The notes under the pieces are model-generated. The model did not search any database. It was given only the letters and a program-made list of their open reading frames with translations, and was not told the origin of the DNA. Below, piece after piece: positions 1 to 8,022 of a stretch of 64,000 nt of DNA. The stretch's first letter is position 1. Each line of letters opens with the position of its first letter. The position numbers and the translations under genes are program-made. Origin of the DNA: Desulfotignum sp032250905 (lineage in GTDB: Bacteria; Desulfobacterota; Desulfobacteria; Desulfobacterales; Desulfobacteraceae); the NCBI GenBank assembly GCA_032250905.1, contig JAVVEQ010000002.1, forward strand, positions 1-64,000, given 5' to 3'.

Positions 1-221
1 TGGCTTTGCTGGATCAACCAGCTTTCCGGGCTCCCACCAAAGGCTTTTGATAGCCGGATTGCCATTTCGGGGGAAATTCCGAATCGACCATTCAACAGGG
101 CGGACAGAGTTTTTCTGGAAACCCCAAGTCCCTTGGCTGCTTCAGTCACCGTTAATCCTAACGGTTCGATGCAGAGCTCCTTAATCACTTCGCCGGGGTG
201 TGGTGGGTTATGCATAACCAT
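1..221 (-). CDS. higA: HigA-family antitoxin (XRE helix-turn-helix), 3' end outside window
   Basis: DNA-binding antitoxin of a type II HigB/HigA module; it would neutralise the toxin and repress the pair. The reading frame starts at the ATG at 221 behind a GGAG at about 228-231 and runs off the window start after about 73 residues. The visible part begins with the family N-terminus NPPHPGEVIKE, then a helix-turn-helix segment (VTEAAKGLGVSRKTLS, LLNGR) and the recognisable PEMAIRLSKAFG and ESWL block at residues 50-70. It lies 10 bp downstream of the toxin gene on the same strand, the usual toxin-first order of hig operons. The C-terminal residues are missing only because the window ends. Family identification is firm; activity is not shown. 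Confidence 0.88.
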   Translation of the reverse strand, partial: MVMHNPPHPGEVIKELCIEPLGLTVTEAAKGLGVSRKTLSALLNGRFGISPEMAIRLSKAFGGSPESWLIQQS

Positions 222-231
222 TTTTTTCTCC

Positions 232-510
232 TTAGTGGTAATCATCGTAATCAACATCACCGGCGTTGCCGTTTTCAAACCGGAAGAAAACGCGCCAGTT
301 GCCCGAGACATCAACTGCCCAGTAACTATGGCGTTCACCTTTCAACGGATGAAGTCGTAATCCCGGCAAATCCATATCTTCAGGCCCCTTACTTGCATCG
401 AGACGGGATAGAATTATCCGTAATCGTTTTACATGATCGGGATTAACGCCTTTTTGATTTCCGGTGGCATATAAGATTTTAAGCCCTTTATGCTTGAATT
501 TTTTAATCAT
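232..510 (-). CDS. higB: HigB-family toxin (RelE/ParE superfamily)
   Basis: Small 92-residue protein of the HigB branch of the RelE superfamily, whose members are ribosome-dependent mRNA endonucleases. It has the usual size and the family motifs: LRLHPLKG at about residues 50-57, the Y-W-x-V-D-V-S-G-N-W-R-V-F-F-R core at about 63-77, and the C-terminal VDYDDYH. It is transcribed first in the operon, with the antitoxin beginning 10 bp after its stop. No truncation or frameshift is visible, so the pair is probably intact apart from the antitoxin end lying outside the window. The target is known from the family only. Confidence 0.9.
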   Translation of the reverse strand: MIKKFKHKGLKILYATGNQKGVNPDHVKRLRIILSRLDASKGPEDMDLPGLRLHPLKGERHSYWAVDVSGNWRVFFRFENGNAGDVDYDDYH

Positions 511-743
511 GGCTTACTGTAACCCGGCCATGCACAGGTGTCAATACTGAATTTCCTTGAATCGGAGGTGCCCATGGACAAAAATATCCACTGATCGCAG
601 TCAACAATGATTATCCAAAACTTGAAAATCTCAGTCGTCAGTTGATAATGAATACCTTTATTATGTAAAAAATGATAATGTTGGTTTGAAAATATTTTGT
701 GAGCTTAAAAAATGTATTCAGAACAAAACGCATTGGCAAACAA

Positions 744-1250
744 ATGAAATGCTATATCATTGCAGGGCCAAATGGGGCAGGGAAGACAACATTCGCTGAG
801 AATTTTCTTCCAGCAGAAGCAGGTTGCCTGAATTTCATAAATGCCGATCTGATTGCCAGAGGAATCGCTCCTTTTAATCCGGAGAGTGTTGCTTTAGAAG
901 CTGGAAAATTGTTTTTGAAAAGAATGGATGCCATAGTTGCCAAAAGAGAATCCTTTGCGTTTGAGACAACATTGAGCGGATTGAATTATATCGGGCAGAT
1001 CCAAAAATGGAAAAAAATCGGGTATGAAGTGATCTTGTATTATCTCAGCCTTCCCAATGAAGAAATGGCGGTTCAACGGGTTCAATTAAGAGTGGCCCAA
1101 GGTGGGCACAATGTCCCGGTTGACGTCGTTAAACGGCGGTATCACCGGGGTTGGAAAAATTTTTTGAATCATTATAAGGAACTGGTTGATACCTGGGTCA
1201 TTTTTGATAATTCCGGAAACATTCCAAAGGTGGTAGAGGAAAAACCATGA
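744..1250 (+). CDS. zeta-toxin-like P-loop kinase (COG4185 type)
   Basis: A 168-residue P-loop protein resembling zeta toxins and the predicted ABC-type ATPases of COG4185. Zeta toxins phosphorylate UDP-N-acetylglucosamine; the COG4185 group is less well understood. The Walker A motif GPNGAGKTTF lies at residues 8-17, followed by NADLIARG, ESFAFETTLSG (the acidic substrate-site region) and QRVQLRVAQGGHNVP at about 111-125, a family hallmark. I chose the ATG at 744 because the protein then begins MKCYIIAGPNG, as homologues do; an upstream in-frame ATG at 699 adds 15 unlike residues. Its stop overlaps the start of the next gene (ATGA), so the two are translationally coupled. Toxin function is inferred. 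Confidence 0.8.
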   Translation: MKCYIIAGPNGAGKTTFAENFLPAEAGCLNFINADLIARGIAPFNPESVALEAGKLFLKRMDAIVAKRESFAFETTLSGLNYIGQIQKWKKIGYEVILYYLSLPNEEMAVQRVQLRVAQGGHNVPVDVVKRRYHRGWKNFLNHYKELVDTWVIFDNSGNIPKVVEEKP

Positions 1251-1426
1251 CAAAAGAATCATATTCAAAATCAGCATTGAATGCGATGCACCGGGCATCA
1301 AAACAGGCACTTGAAAAAGCGGCAAATATGGATTTGAAAATACCGGAGTGGAAAGATGGGAAAATTATCTTTATCGATCCCAGGGAAAAATTGAAAAAAA
1401 TGGGTTATCTCGGGAATCAAGGCTAA
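1247..1426 (+). CDS. 59-residue partner of the zeta-like kinase, possible antitoxin
   Basis: Small reading frame of 59 codons beginning at the ATG that overlaps the TGA of the upstream kinase gene. It encodes a basic, probably helical N-terminus (SALNAMHRASKQALEKAAN) and a short C-terminal stretch with IPEWKDGKIIFIDP. I recall similar short genes directly after COG4185 kinases, with a WRDGKV-like segment, but no function is established to my knowledge. The four-base overlap and absence of another gene between them suggest a toxin-antitoxin pair in which this is the antitoxin. It has no recognised catalytic or DNA-binding motif. Confidence 0.6.
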   Translation: MTKESYSKSALNAMHRASKQALEKAANMDLKIPEWKDGKIIFIDPREKLKKMGYLGNQG

Positions 1427-1429
1427 TTA

Positions 1430-1633
1430 TCCAAGGTGTGATCGTTCACGGCCCGGATAAATTATAGATACCAATACAATCCCAAAAATGATATTTTCGT
1501 TTGGGAAAGGAATGATGCTTGCTCCGCGTTCGGCGAGACTCCTGACGAGGCATTGCATGAAGTCCAGAAGGCCAGGGGCGGCACTCTGCCGACAGATGTT
1601 CATTATGATTGTTTTTGCGTGGGAACTTTTTAA
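1430..1633 (+). pseudogene. decayed HicB-like antitoxin fragment
   Basis: The frame ending in TAA at 1631-1633 reads YQYNPKNDIFVWERNDACS then AFGETPDEALHEVQKARG, a pattern close to the HicB/UPF0150 fold (strand, C-S-A-F-G-x-T-x-x-E-A-L helix). There is no start codon in this frame. A second frame just upstream (about 1432-1467) gives VIVHGPDKL and then a stop, as if the gene had one frameshift near 1467. After residue KARG the sequence no longer looks like the family. I read it as a broken antitoxin with no toxin partner. The assignment rests on a short motif and is tentative. Confidence 0.45.
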
Positions 1634-2314
1634 ATGCTGTCACCTGATTTACCCCATTACAACGACCCCGAGGGGAACTGTCTGCCCTCCGGCATCTCCT
1701 GTGTCATCGATGCCCATGTGCATGTGTTTCCGGACAGAACTTTTGAGGCGGATGCGGCAGATATGCTGATCCAGGCCTTTGATCAGGGGCTGGGCGGGGT
1801 CAAACTGCATGTTCATGTTCAATGTTTCGATCTGAACGGTCCGGGTATGGATGAGATCTGCGCCGTGTGTGCCGATTACGGCAAACCCATGGTAGTGCAT
1901 GCCGGCCGGGAGCCGAAAAGTGATCAGTACCGGTGCGATCCCCACGATCTGTGCCGGGCCGACAGGGTGGACAAAATTCTGGCAAGGTTTCCGGATCTGG
2001 CATTGTGCGTGCCCCATCTGGGTTTTGACGAAGTGTCCGAGTATGTGGCTCTCATGGCGGCCCATCACAACCTGTGGCTGGACACCGCCATGGTGCTGAC
2101 CGATTATTTCCCTGCCCGGTCCCGGCCTGATCTTAGGGCCTTTCCACTGGACCGGGTCATGTACGGCTCGGATTTTCCCAACATCCCCTATGCCTGGGAC
2201 CGGGAACTCAAGTGGCTGGCAGACGCCGGCCTTTCACCCTCTGAACTGGCGCAGGTGACATGGAAAAATGCCGCGCATTTTTTCAATCTTGACTTTGACG
2301 ATCACGTCGGTTAG
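1634..2314 (+). CDS. amidohydrolase-family protein (COG2159), apparently shortened
   Basis: TIM-barrel metal-dependent hydrolase of the amidohydrolase-2 family, 226 residues. Metal-ligand motifs are present: DAHVHVF at about 26-32, VVHAGREP at about 94-101, CVPHLGF at about 132-138 and YGSDFPN at about 177-183. Homologues I know of this type run to about 280-320 residues and carry some 60-80 residues between the first histidine motif and the KLHxHVQCF strand; here FPDRTFEA runs almost directly into DAADMLIQAFDQGLGGVKLH. An internal in-frame deletion is therefore suspected, which would remove part of the barrel. Substrate unknown. It starts one base after the preceding stop and lies 8 bp before tex. 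Confidence 0.7.
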   Translation: MLSPDLPHYNDPEGNCLPSGISCVIDAHVHVFPDRTFEADAADMLIQAFDQGLGGVKLHVHVQCFDLNGPGMDEICAVCADYGKPMVVHAGREPKSDQYRCDPHDLCRADRVDKILARFPDLALCVPHLGFDEVSEYVALMAAHHNLWLDTAMVLTDYFPARSRPDLRAFPLDRVMYGSDFPNIPYAWDRELKWLADAGLSPSELAQVTWKNAAHFFNLDFDDHVG

Positions 2315-2322
2315 GAACGGAC

Positions 2323-4455
2323 ATGACACACATCTCCCATATCAGCCAGGACATCCAGGTATCTGAAAAACAGGTGGCTGCGGTTCTGGATCTGCTGGAC
2401 CAGGGTGCCACCATTCCGTTCATCGCCCGTTACAGAAAAGAGCAGACCGGGACTCTGGATGAAGTCGCCATCACTCAGATTCGGGATCGATATCAGATTC
2501 TGGCAGCACTGGAGGCCCGGAAAACCGCGGTTTTAAAATCGTTGAACGAAAGGAATCTGCTGACACCGGACCTGGAAAAAGCGATTCAGGGTGCCGCCAC
2601 CCTGGCCGCCCTGGAAGATCGGTATGAAAAATTCCGGCCCAGGCGCCGGACGCGGGCCATGGCGGCCAGGGAACAGGGGCTGGCCCCCCTGGCGGATCTG
2701 CTGCTGGCCCAGTCTCCCGGTACGGATATCCACAAGGCGGTGCAGCGGTTCGTGAATCCCGAAAAAGGCGTGGAAACAGCAGATCAGGCCCTGTCCGGTG
2801 CCAGAGATATCATTGCCGAGACCGTGAGTGAAGACCCCGGAGTGAGAGAGGCGGTGCGGCAGTTGTATGTGAAACAGGGAGTGATCCGGTCCCGGGTCAA
2901 AAAGGGGCAGGAGCAGGCAGGTGCCAAGTTCGTTGATTATTTTGACTGGCAGGAACCGGCATTCAAGGCCCCGTCCCACCGGATTCTGGCCATGCTCAGA
3001 GGCGCTGCGGAAGGGATTCTCACCGTGCATGTGGCAGTGGATGCCGATACAGCGGTCCGGATCATGGGAACTTTTTATCTGAAAAGACCGCCGTCTGCCT
3101 GCAGAGACGAGGTATTCGTCGCTATCCAGGATGCATACAAGCGTCTTCTGGGAAAATCTCTGGAAAAAGAATGCCTTCAGACGTTGAAATCCAACGCCGA
3201 TTGTCTGGCAATCCAGGTGTTTGCCAGAAATCTTAAAGACCTTCTGCTGGCCCCGCCCCTGGGGGAAAAACCAATTCTGGCCATTGACCCGGGGTTCAGA
3301 ACCGGGTGCAAGATCGTGTGTCTGGATGCCAAAGCAGACCTGTGTCACCACGACGTGATTTTTCCTCATTCAGGGGATAAAAAACGGGACCAGGCAGCCA
3401 GGACCCTGATGGCCCTGGTAGATCGATACCAGATCGAGGCTGTGGCCGTGGGCAACGGCACGGCCGGCAGGGAAACCCTGGCCTTTGTCCGGGAACTGGA
3501 CCTGCCCGGTCATGTCAAGACCGTGATGGTGGACGAAAGCGGGGCTTCGGTTTATTCGGCGTCAGATACTGCCAGGCAGGAGTTTCCGGATCACGATATC
3601 ACGGTGCGGGGCGCGGTATCCATCGGCCGGCGGTTGATGGATCCTCTGGCCGAGCTGGTGAAAATCGATCCCAAATCCATCGGCGTTGGCCAGTACCAGC
3701 ATGATGTGGATCAGAAACAGCTGTATCAGGCTCTGGATGACACCATCCAGGTCTGCGTCAGCCAGGTGGGGGTGGAGGTCAATACCGCATCCCGGGAACT
3801 GCTGGCCCGTGTGGCCGGGTTGAATGACACCATTGCCGCCAACCTGGTGCGGTTCCGGCAGGACAACGGACCGTTCACCACCCGCCAGGCGTTTCTCAAG
3901 GTTCCCCGCTTAGGTCCCAAGGCCTTTGAACAGGCCGCCGGGTTTCTGCGGATCCGTAACGGGCACAATCCGCTGGATATGTCAGGCATTCATCCGGAAT
4001 CCTATGCGATCGTGGAACAGATGGCAAAAGACCGGGGTTGTGTCCCCGGCGATCTGGTCAGAAACCCGGACCGCCTGAAACAGATTGACCCCAAATCTTA
4101 CATCACCCCCCAGAGGGGTCTGCCGACGATCACAGATATTCTGGCGGAACTCAGACTGCCGGGCCGGGATCCCAGAAAATCGTTTCAACCGGTTGTCTTT
4201 GATTCCACCGTCCAGACCATCGAAGATCTGAAACCCGGTATGATACTGTCCGGCATCGTGACCAATGTCACCGCATTCGGCGCGTTTGTGGATATCGGGG
4301 TTCACCGGGACGGCCTGGTCCACATCAGCCAGATGGCGGACCGGTTTGTCAAAGATCCCAATGAGGTCGTCACCGTTCATCAGCCGGTTCAGGTTCGTGT
4401 TCTGGATGTGGACAAAGCACAGAAACGGATTTCTCTTTCTTTAAAATCGAACTGA
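2323..4455 (+). CDS. tex: Tex/YhgF-family transcription accessory protein
   Basis: RNA-binding protein of 710 residues, the usual length for Tex, which associates with RNA polymerase and affects transcription of certain genes. Domain order matches the family: an N-terminal helical Tex region (1-190, with FIARYRKEQTGTLDE near residue 35), a YqgF/RNase H-like domain beginning ILAIDPGFRTGC at about 318, helix-hairpin-helix segments at about 490-560 (including NTASRELLARVAGL and RLGPKAFEQAAGF), and a C-terminal S1 domain from about 637 (KPGMILSGIVTNVTAFGAFVDIG). No missing motif. It follows the amidohydrolase gene by 8 bp; the next gene appears to have its own promoter. Confidence 0.97.
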   Translation: MTHISHISQDIQVSEKQVAAVLDLLDQGATIPFIARYRKEQTGTLDEVAITQIRDRYQILAALEARKTAVLKSLNERNLLTPDLEKAIQGAATLAALEDRYEKFRPRRRTRAMAAREQGLAPLADLLLAQSPGTDIHKAVQRFVNPEKGVETADQALSGARDIIAETVSEDPGVREAVRQLYVKQGVIRSRVKKGQEQAGAKFVDYFDWQEPAFKAPSHRILAMLRGAAEGILTVHVAVDADTAVRIMGTFYLKRPPSACRDEVFVAIQDAYKRLLGKSLEKECLQTLKSNADCLAIQVFARNLKDLLLAPPLGEKPILAIDPGFRTGCKIVCLDAKADLCHHDVIFPHSGDKKRDQAARTLMALVDRYQIEAVAVGNGTAGRETLAFVRELDLPGHVKTVMVDESGASVYSASDTARQEFPDHDITVRGAVSIGRRLMDPLAELVKIDPKSIGVGQYQHDVDQKQLYQALDDTIQVCVSQVGVEVNTASRELLARVAGLNDTIAANLVRFRQDNGPFTTRQAFLKVPRLGPKAFEQAAGFLRIRNGHNPLDMSGIHPESYAIVEQMAKDRGCVPGDLVRNPDRLKQIDPKSYITPQRGLPTITDILAELRLPGRDPRKSFQPVVFDSTVQTIEDLKPGMILSGIVTNVTAFGAFVDIGVHRDGLVHISQMADRFVKDPNEVVTVHQPVQVRVLDVDKAQKRISLSLKSN

Positions 4456-4504
4456 AAAAAAGGGTGCGTGTTTTTGAAAAAACGGGCAAAAAAAAGATAC
4501 TGCG

Positions 4505-4532
4505 TTGAAAACAGTTCAGACGGTGTTACATT
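4505..4532 (+). promoter_or_regulatory. candidate sigma-70 promoter for tpx
   Basis: A -35-like TTGAAA at 4505-4510 and a -10-like TACATT at 4527-4532 are separated by 16 bp, in the 109-bp gap between tex and tpx and about 30 bp before the tpx start. The match is partial, so this is a plausible reading only. Confidence 0.35.
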
Positions 4533-4564
4533 GTTGAAAACACTTAACAGAAAGGAGAATTCTC

Positions 4565-5062
4565 ATGGCCTCTACCAAACTTGCAGGTAATCCGGTTTCT
4601 CTGGCAGGTAACTTTCCGGTCAAGGGCGCTTCAGCCCCCGATTTTACGGCGGTTACCCAGGATCTTTCCGAAATTTCACTTGACAGCTATACAGGAAAAC
4701 GCAAGGTGCTCAATATTTTTCCGAGCATCGATACAGATGTCTGCGCCACTTCTGTGCGCAAATTCAACGAAAAAGCGGCAGGCCTGGAAAATACCCGGGT
4801 GATCTGTCTGTCCAATGATCTTCCTTTTGCCCATAAGCGGTTCTGCGGGGCTGAAGGCATTGAAAATGTGGTATCCGCATCCCTGTTCAGGGACAGATCT
4901 TTTGCAGAAAACGCAGGGGTCCTTGTCACGGACGGTCCATTAAAAGGTCTGACGGCCCGGGCGGTTCTGGTACTGGATGAAAACAATCAGGTGATATACG
5001 CCCAGCTGGTGGATGATATCACCCATGAGCCGGATTATGACGCGGCTCTGGCAGTGCTTTGA
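4565..5062 (+). CDS. tpx: thiol peroxidase (atypical 2-Cys peroxiredoxin)
   Basis: Cytoplasmic peroxidase of 165 residues that reduces hydrogen peroxide and alkyl hydroperoxides with electrons from thioredoxin. The peroxidatic cysteine is Cys60 in the motif DTDVCATSVRKFN and the resolving cysteine is Cys94 in KRFCGAEG, the spacing typical of Tpx. The N-terminus contains NPVSLAGNFPVKG and APDFTAV, also family signatures. An AGAAAGGAG ribosome site sits just before the ATG. It is a single gene flanked by gaps, consistent with an oxygen-defence gene in an anaerobe. Confidence 0.97.
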   Translation: MASTKLAGNPVSLAGNFPVKGASAPDFTAVTQDLSEISLDSYTGKRKVLNIFPSIDTDVCATSVRKFNEKAAGLENTRVICLSNDLPFAHKRFCGAEGIENVVSASLFRDRSFAENAGVLVTDGPLKGLTARAVLVLDENNQVIYAQLVDDITHEPDYDAALAVL

Positions 5063-5141
5063 TATTGCCAGACCTGCCGGTCGGTTGGCACTGCATGCCG
5101 GCCATGCGGTATCACCACACATGAAATGACGGGGAGGAAAC

Positions 5142-7157
5142 ATGAAACGGTTGCTTAAATGGGTTCTGGGATTGACGGCGGCCCTGGTGGTGCTGCTGGT
5201 GGCTGCAGTGGTTCTGGTTCCAATGTTTGTGGATGTTCAGCACTATAAACCCAGACTGGAGGAACTGGTTGCGCAGCAGACCGGCCGGACGTTTACCATG
5301 GGGGATGACATGGATCTGTCGGTGTTTCCCTGGATCGGCATCCGGCTGTCAGACCTTCGCCTGGGCAACCCGGAAGGGTTTGCGGCAACGGATATGGTGG
5401 CGGTCGACGGGTTCGAGGTGCGGCTGAAGGTGATGCCGCTGTTCTCCCGGCGGATCGAAATCGATACTTTTGTGGTGGATTCTCCCCGGATTTTTCTGGA
5501 GCGCAGGAAAGACGGCAGGGCCAACTGGGAAGGTCTTGGCAAAACAGATGCACCCGCTGCTGAAAAAAAACCGGCTGAGGAAAAAACCGGGTCAACAGAT
5601 CCGGGCCTGCCCATTAAATCATTGATGGTGGAGAATTTTTCAATCCGTGACGGAGTGGTTGCCTTTTCAGACAAGGCGGCAGGTCTGGACAAACAGATCA
5701 CCGGGTTCAACTTGACCCTGGCGGACATCAGCATGGACAAACCCATTCAGATCGATCTGTCCGCAAAGCAGGATGACAAACCCGTGTCTTTGATCGGCAG
5801 TATCGGACCTGTTGGAAAACATCCAGGCGAGTCAGAGATCGGTTTTGACCTGGCATTGAAGGCACTGGGAATGTTGGATGTCACCCTGGCGGGTAAACTG
5901 GAGGACCCGTCCGGCCGTCAGCAGGTGGACATGGCCCTGGATGTGGCCCCGTTCTCTTTGCGCCGGCTCCTTGCTGAACTGGACCAGCCTTTTTTTATGG
6001 AAACGGCAGATTCAGGCGTGTTTGAAAAGATAGCGTTGAAAGTACATATTTCAGGTGGGCCCTCGGCAGTCTCTATGACAGATGGACACATGACACTGGA
6101 TGATTCCTCTCTGACTTTCAACGGGGCGGCAAAAGCGTTTGAAAAACCGGACATCACATTTGATATTGTTCTGGACCAGATCGATCTGGATCGGTACATG
6201 CCGCCGGCACCGGAAAAAGGCACCGCGGAAACCCCGCCTTCTGAAGGGAAAAAAGACAAAACGCCGGGCCCGGGACCGGACTATGGTCCTTTACGCAGGC
6301 TGGTACTGGACGGTAAACTGAAAGCCGGTCAGGTGAAAGCATCCAATGTGACGGTGTCGGATATTGTCGTCCAAGTAACCGCCCAAAACGGTCAAATCGT
6401 AGTGGATCCGTTGGCTCTGAATCTTTACCAGGGCACCTTGGCATCCACCCTGGGACTGGATGTCCGTCAGAAAACGCCGCAAACCCGCATCAATCTGGAT
6501 CTGAAAGGTGTCCAGGCCGGGCCCCTGATTCAGGATGCGGCAGCCAAAGAGCTTATTTCCGGAACGTTGACCGCTGCGGCGGCCCTGACCATGACCGGCG
6601 ATACACCGGATCAAATCCGGAAGACACTGGATGGAGAAGGAAACGTGACCTTTACTGATGGAGCCATTGAGGGCATCGATATCGCCGGTATGGTTCGCAA
6701 TGCCGCAGCCAGAATAGGACTGGCTCAGAAGACCGAAGAAAAACCCAGAACCGATTTTGCGGAATTGACTGTGCCTTTTTCCGTGGGAGAAGGGGTTTTT
6801 CATGTCACCGACGGCGGGCTGAAATCACCGCTCCTTCGTGTCAAAGCCGCAGGAAAGGCGTTTCTGGTGAAAGAAGAATTGGATTTCCGGGTGGAATCCA
6901 AACTGGTAGGGACGTTGAAAGGTCAGGGCGACACCACGGAGCGATCAGGCATCATGGTGCCACTGCTGGTTACCGGATCGTTTGCTTCCCCCAAAATTCA
7001 GCCGGATCTGGCAGGATTGCTGGAGGGCGGGGTTCCGGACACGGAAAAAATCAAGGAAATGATCGATACCGGAAAATTGCCGGCCACAGACACCAAAACG
7101 CTGAAGGAAGAGGGCAAAAAAATGTTGAAAGGTCTGCTGCCAGGCCTCAGTAATTGA
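5142..7157 (+). CDS. AsmA-family inner-membrane-anchored protein
   Basis: 671-residue AsmA-like protein. A single N-terminal membrane segment (about residues 7-29) anchors a large periplasmic region. The AsmA signature follows it: DVQHYKPRLEELVAQQTGR, then SVFPWIGIRLSDLRLGNPEGF at about 60-80. The C-terminal half holds the conserved LNLDLKGVQAG, LTAAAALTMTGDTPDQIRKT and GDGxVTFTDGAIEGIDIA-type AsmA_2 block (about 445-510). Two low-complexity Pro/Lys/Glu linkers lie near 138-150 and 352-372. AsmA proteins are linked to outer-membrane assembly and lipid transport between membranes; which applies here is unknown. A GGGGAGG site precedes the ATG. A DUF4197 gene follows after 29 bp, probably in one transcript. 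Confidence 0.9.
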   Translation: MKRLLKWVLGLTAALVVLLVAAVVLVPMFVDVQHYKPRLEELVAQQTGRTFTMGDDMDLSVFPWIGIRLSDLRLGNPEGFAATDMVAVDGFEVRLKVMPLFSRRIEIDTFVVDSPRIFLERRKDGRANWEGLGKTDAPAAEKKPAEEKTGSTDPGLPIKSLMVENFSIRDGVVAFSDKAAGLDKQITGFNLTLADISMDKPIQIDLSAKQDDKPVSLIGSIGPVGKHPGESEIGFDLALKALGMLDVTLAGKLEDPSGRQQVDMALDVAPFSLRRLLAELDQPFFMETADSGVFEKIALKVHISGGPSAVSMTDGHMTLDDSSLTFNGAAKAFEKPDITFDIVLDQIDLDRYMPPAPEKGTAETPPSEGKKDKTPGPGPDYGPLRRLVLDGKLKAGQVKASNVTVSDIVVQVTAQNGQIVVDPLALNLYQGTLASTLGLDVRQKTPQTRINLDLKGVQAGPLIQDAAAKELISGTLTAAAALTMTGDTPDQIRKTLDGEGNVTFTDGAIEGIDIAGMVRNAAARIGLAQKTEEKPRTDFAELTVPFSVGEGVFHVTDGGLKSPLLRVKAAGKAFLVKEELDFRVESKLVGTLKGQGDTTERSGIMVPLLVTGSFASPKIQPDLAGLLEGGVPDTEKIKEMIDTGKLPATDTKTLKEEGKKMLKGLLPGLSN

Positions 7158-7186
7158 TGAAGTAACACTCTGAAAGGATAAATAAT

Positions 7187-7936
7187 ATGAAACGGGTACG
7201 AATTTTTGTGGTGTGTCTGGCCCTGGCCATGACGGCAGGGGCTGCCTCAGCCGCCAATTCCTGGCTGCAGAAAGGGACAGATGTGCTGAAATCTCTGGAC
7301 ACCGGAGAGGAAAAAAACACGATCATAGGCACGAACCTGTCCACATCGGATGTTATTGCCGGGCTCAAGGAAGCGCTGACTGTCGGGTCTGAACAGGTGG
7401 TGCAGCAGCTGGGAAAGACGGACGGTTTTTATGATGACCCGCAGATCCATATCCCTTTGCCCGAAAAACTGGCCACAGTGAAAAGCGCGCTGGACAAGGT
7501 GGGCATGGGATCTTTTGCCGATGATCTCGAACTCAAATTGAACCGGGCTGCGGAGGCGGCAACCCCCAGGGCCCGGGAACTGTTTTTGAATTCCATATCC
7601 CAGATGACCTTTGAAGATGCCAGGGCCATTCTGAACGGACCCGAAGATGCGGCCACCCAATATTTCAGGAAAACCATGTCCCCGGATTTGGCTGAAGCCA
7701 TGACCCCGGTGGTGGATGACACCCTGTCTGGGGTGGGCGCGGTGCAATCCTATGACCGGATGATGGGAAAATACGCGGATCTTCCGTTTGTGCCGGATGT
7801 GAAGGCAGATCTGACCGATCATGTGGTGAACAAGGGTATGGACGGTATTTTTCATTACATGGCCAGAGAAGAGGCCGCCATTCGCAAGAATCCGGTCAAA
7901 CGCACCACCGATCTTCTCAAAAAAGTGTTCCAGTAG
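7187..7936 (+). CDS. DUF4197-domain exported protein
   Basis: 249-residue protein of the DUF4197 family, function unknown. Residues 1-22 form a signal peptide (basic MKRVR, hydrophobic core, cleavage around AASA). The mature part has the family features: VIAGLKEALTVGSEQVVQQLGK at about 57-78, DGFYDDPQIHIPLPEKL at about 80-96, and C-terminal FHYMAREEAAIRKNPVKRTTDLLKKVF. It is expected in the periplasm or at an envelope membrane. It lies 29 bp after the AsmA gene, suggesting a shared envelope role. A strong hairpin follows its stop. Confidence 0.9.
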   Translation: MKRVRIFVVCLALAMTAGAASAANSWLQKGTDVLKSLDTGEEKNTIIGTNLSTSDVIAGLKEALTVGSEQVVQQLGKTDGFYDDPQIHIPLPEKLATVKSALDKVGMGSFADDLELKLNRAAEAATPRARELFLNSISQMTFEDARAILNGPEDAATQYFRKTMSPDLAEAMTPVVDDTLSGVGAVQSYDRMMGKYADLPFVPDVKADLTDHVVNKGMDGIFHYMAREEAAIRKNPVKRTTDLLKKVFQ

Positions 7937-7964
7937 AATCGGTTCCCGGGCTGACAAATTAACG

Positions 7965-7986
7965 GCCTGACCCGGACGGGTCAGGC
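7965..7986 (+). terminator. GC-rich hairpin between DUF4197 gene and MBL gene
   Basis: A perfect 9-bp stem (GCCTGACCC / GGGTCAGGC) with a GGAC loop ends 36 bp before the next start. There is no T-run after it, so it may slow or process the transcript instead of acting as a classical terminator. Confidence 0.45.
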
Positions 7987-8022
7987 GTGAAACAGACATC
8001 AAAAAGAGGAGGGACGAGGCAA

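Noticed and set aside
2533..3369. 278-codon minus-strand frame inside tex
   Set aside because: Shadow of the GC-rich tex codons, with no ribosome site and no recognisable domain.
5085..5110. GCATG-CCGGC-CATGC palindrome after tpx as a regulatory site or terminator
   Set aside because: It is short, lacks a T-run and is the kind of GC-rich near-palindrome common in this DNA.
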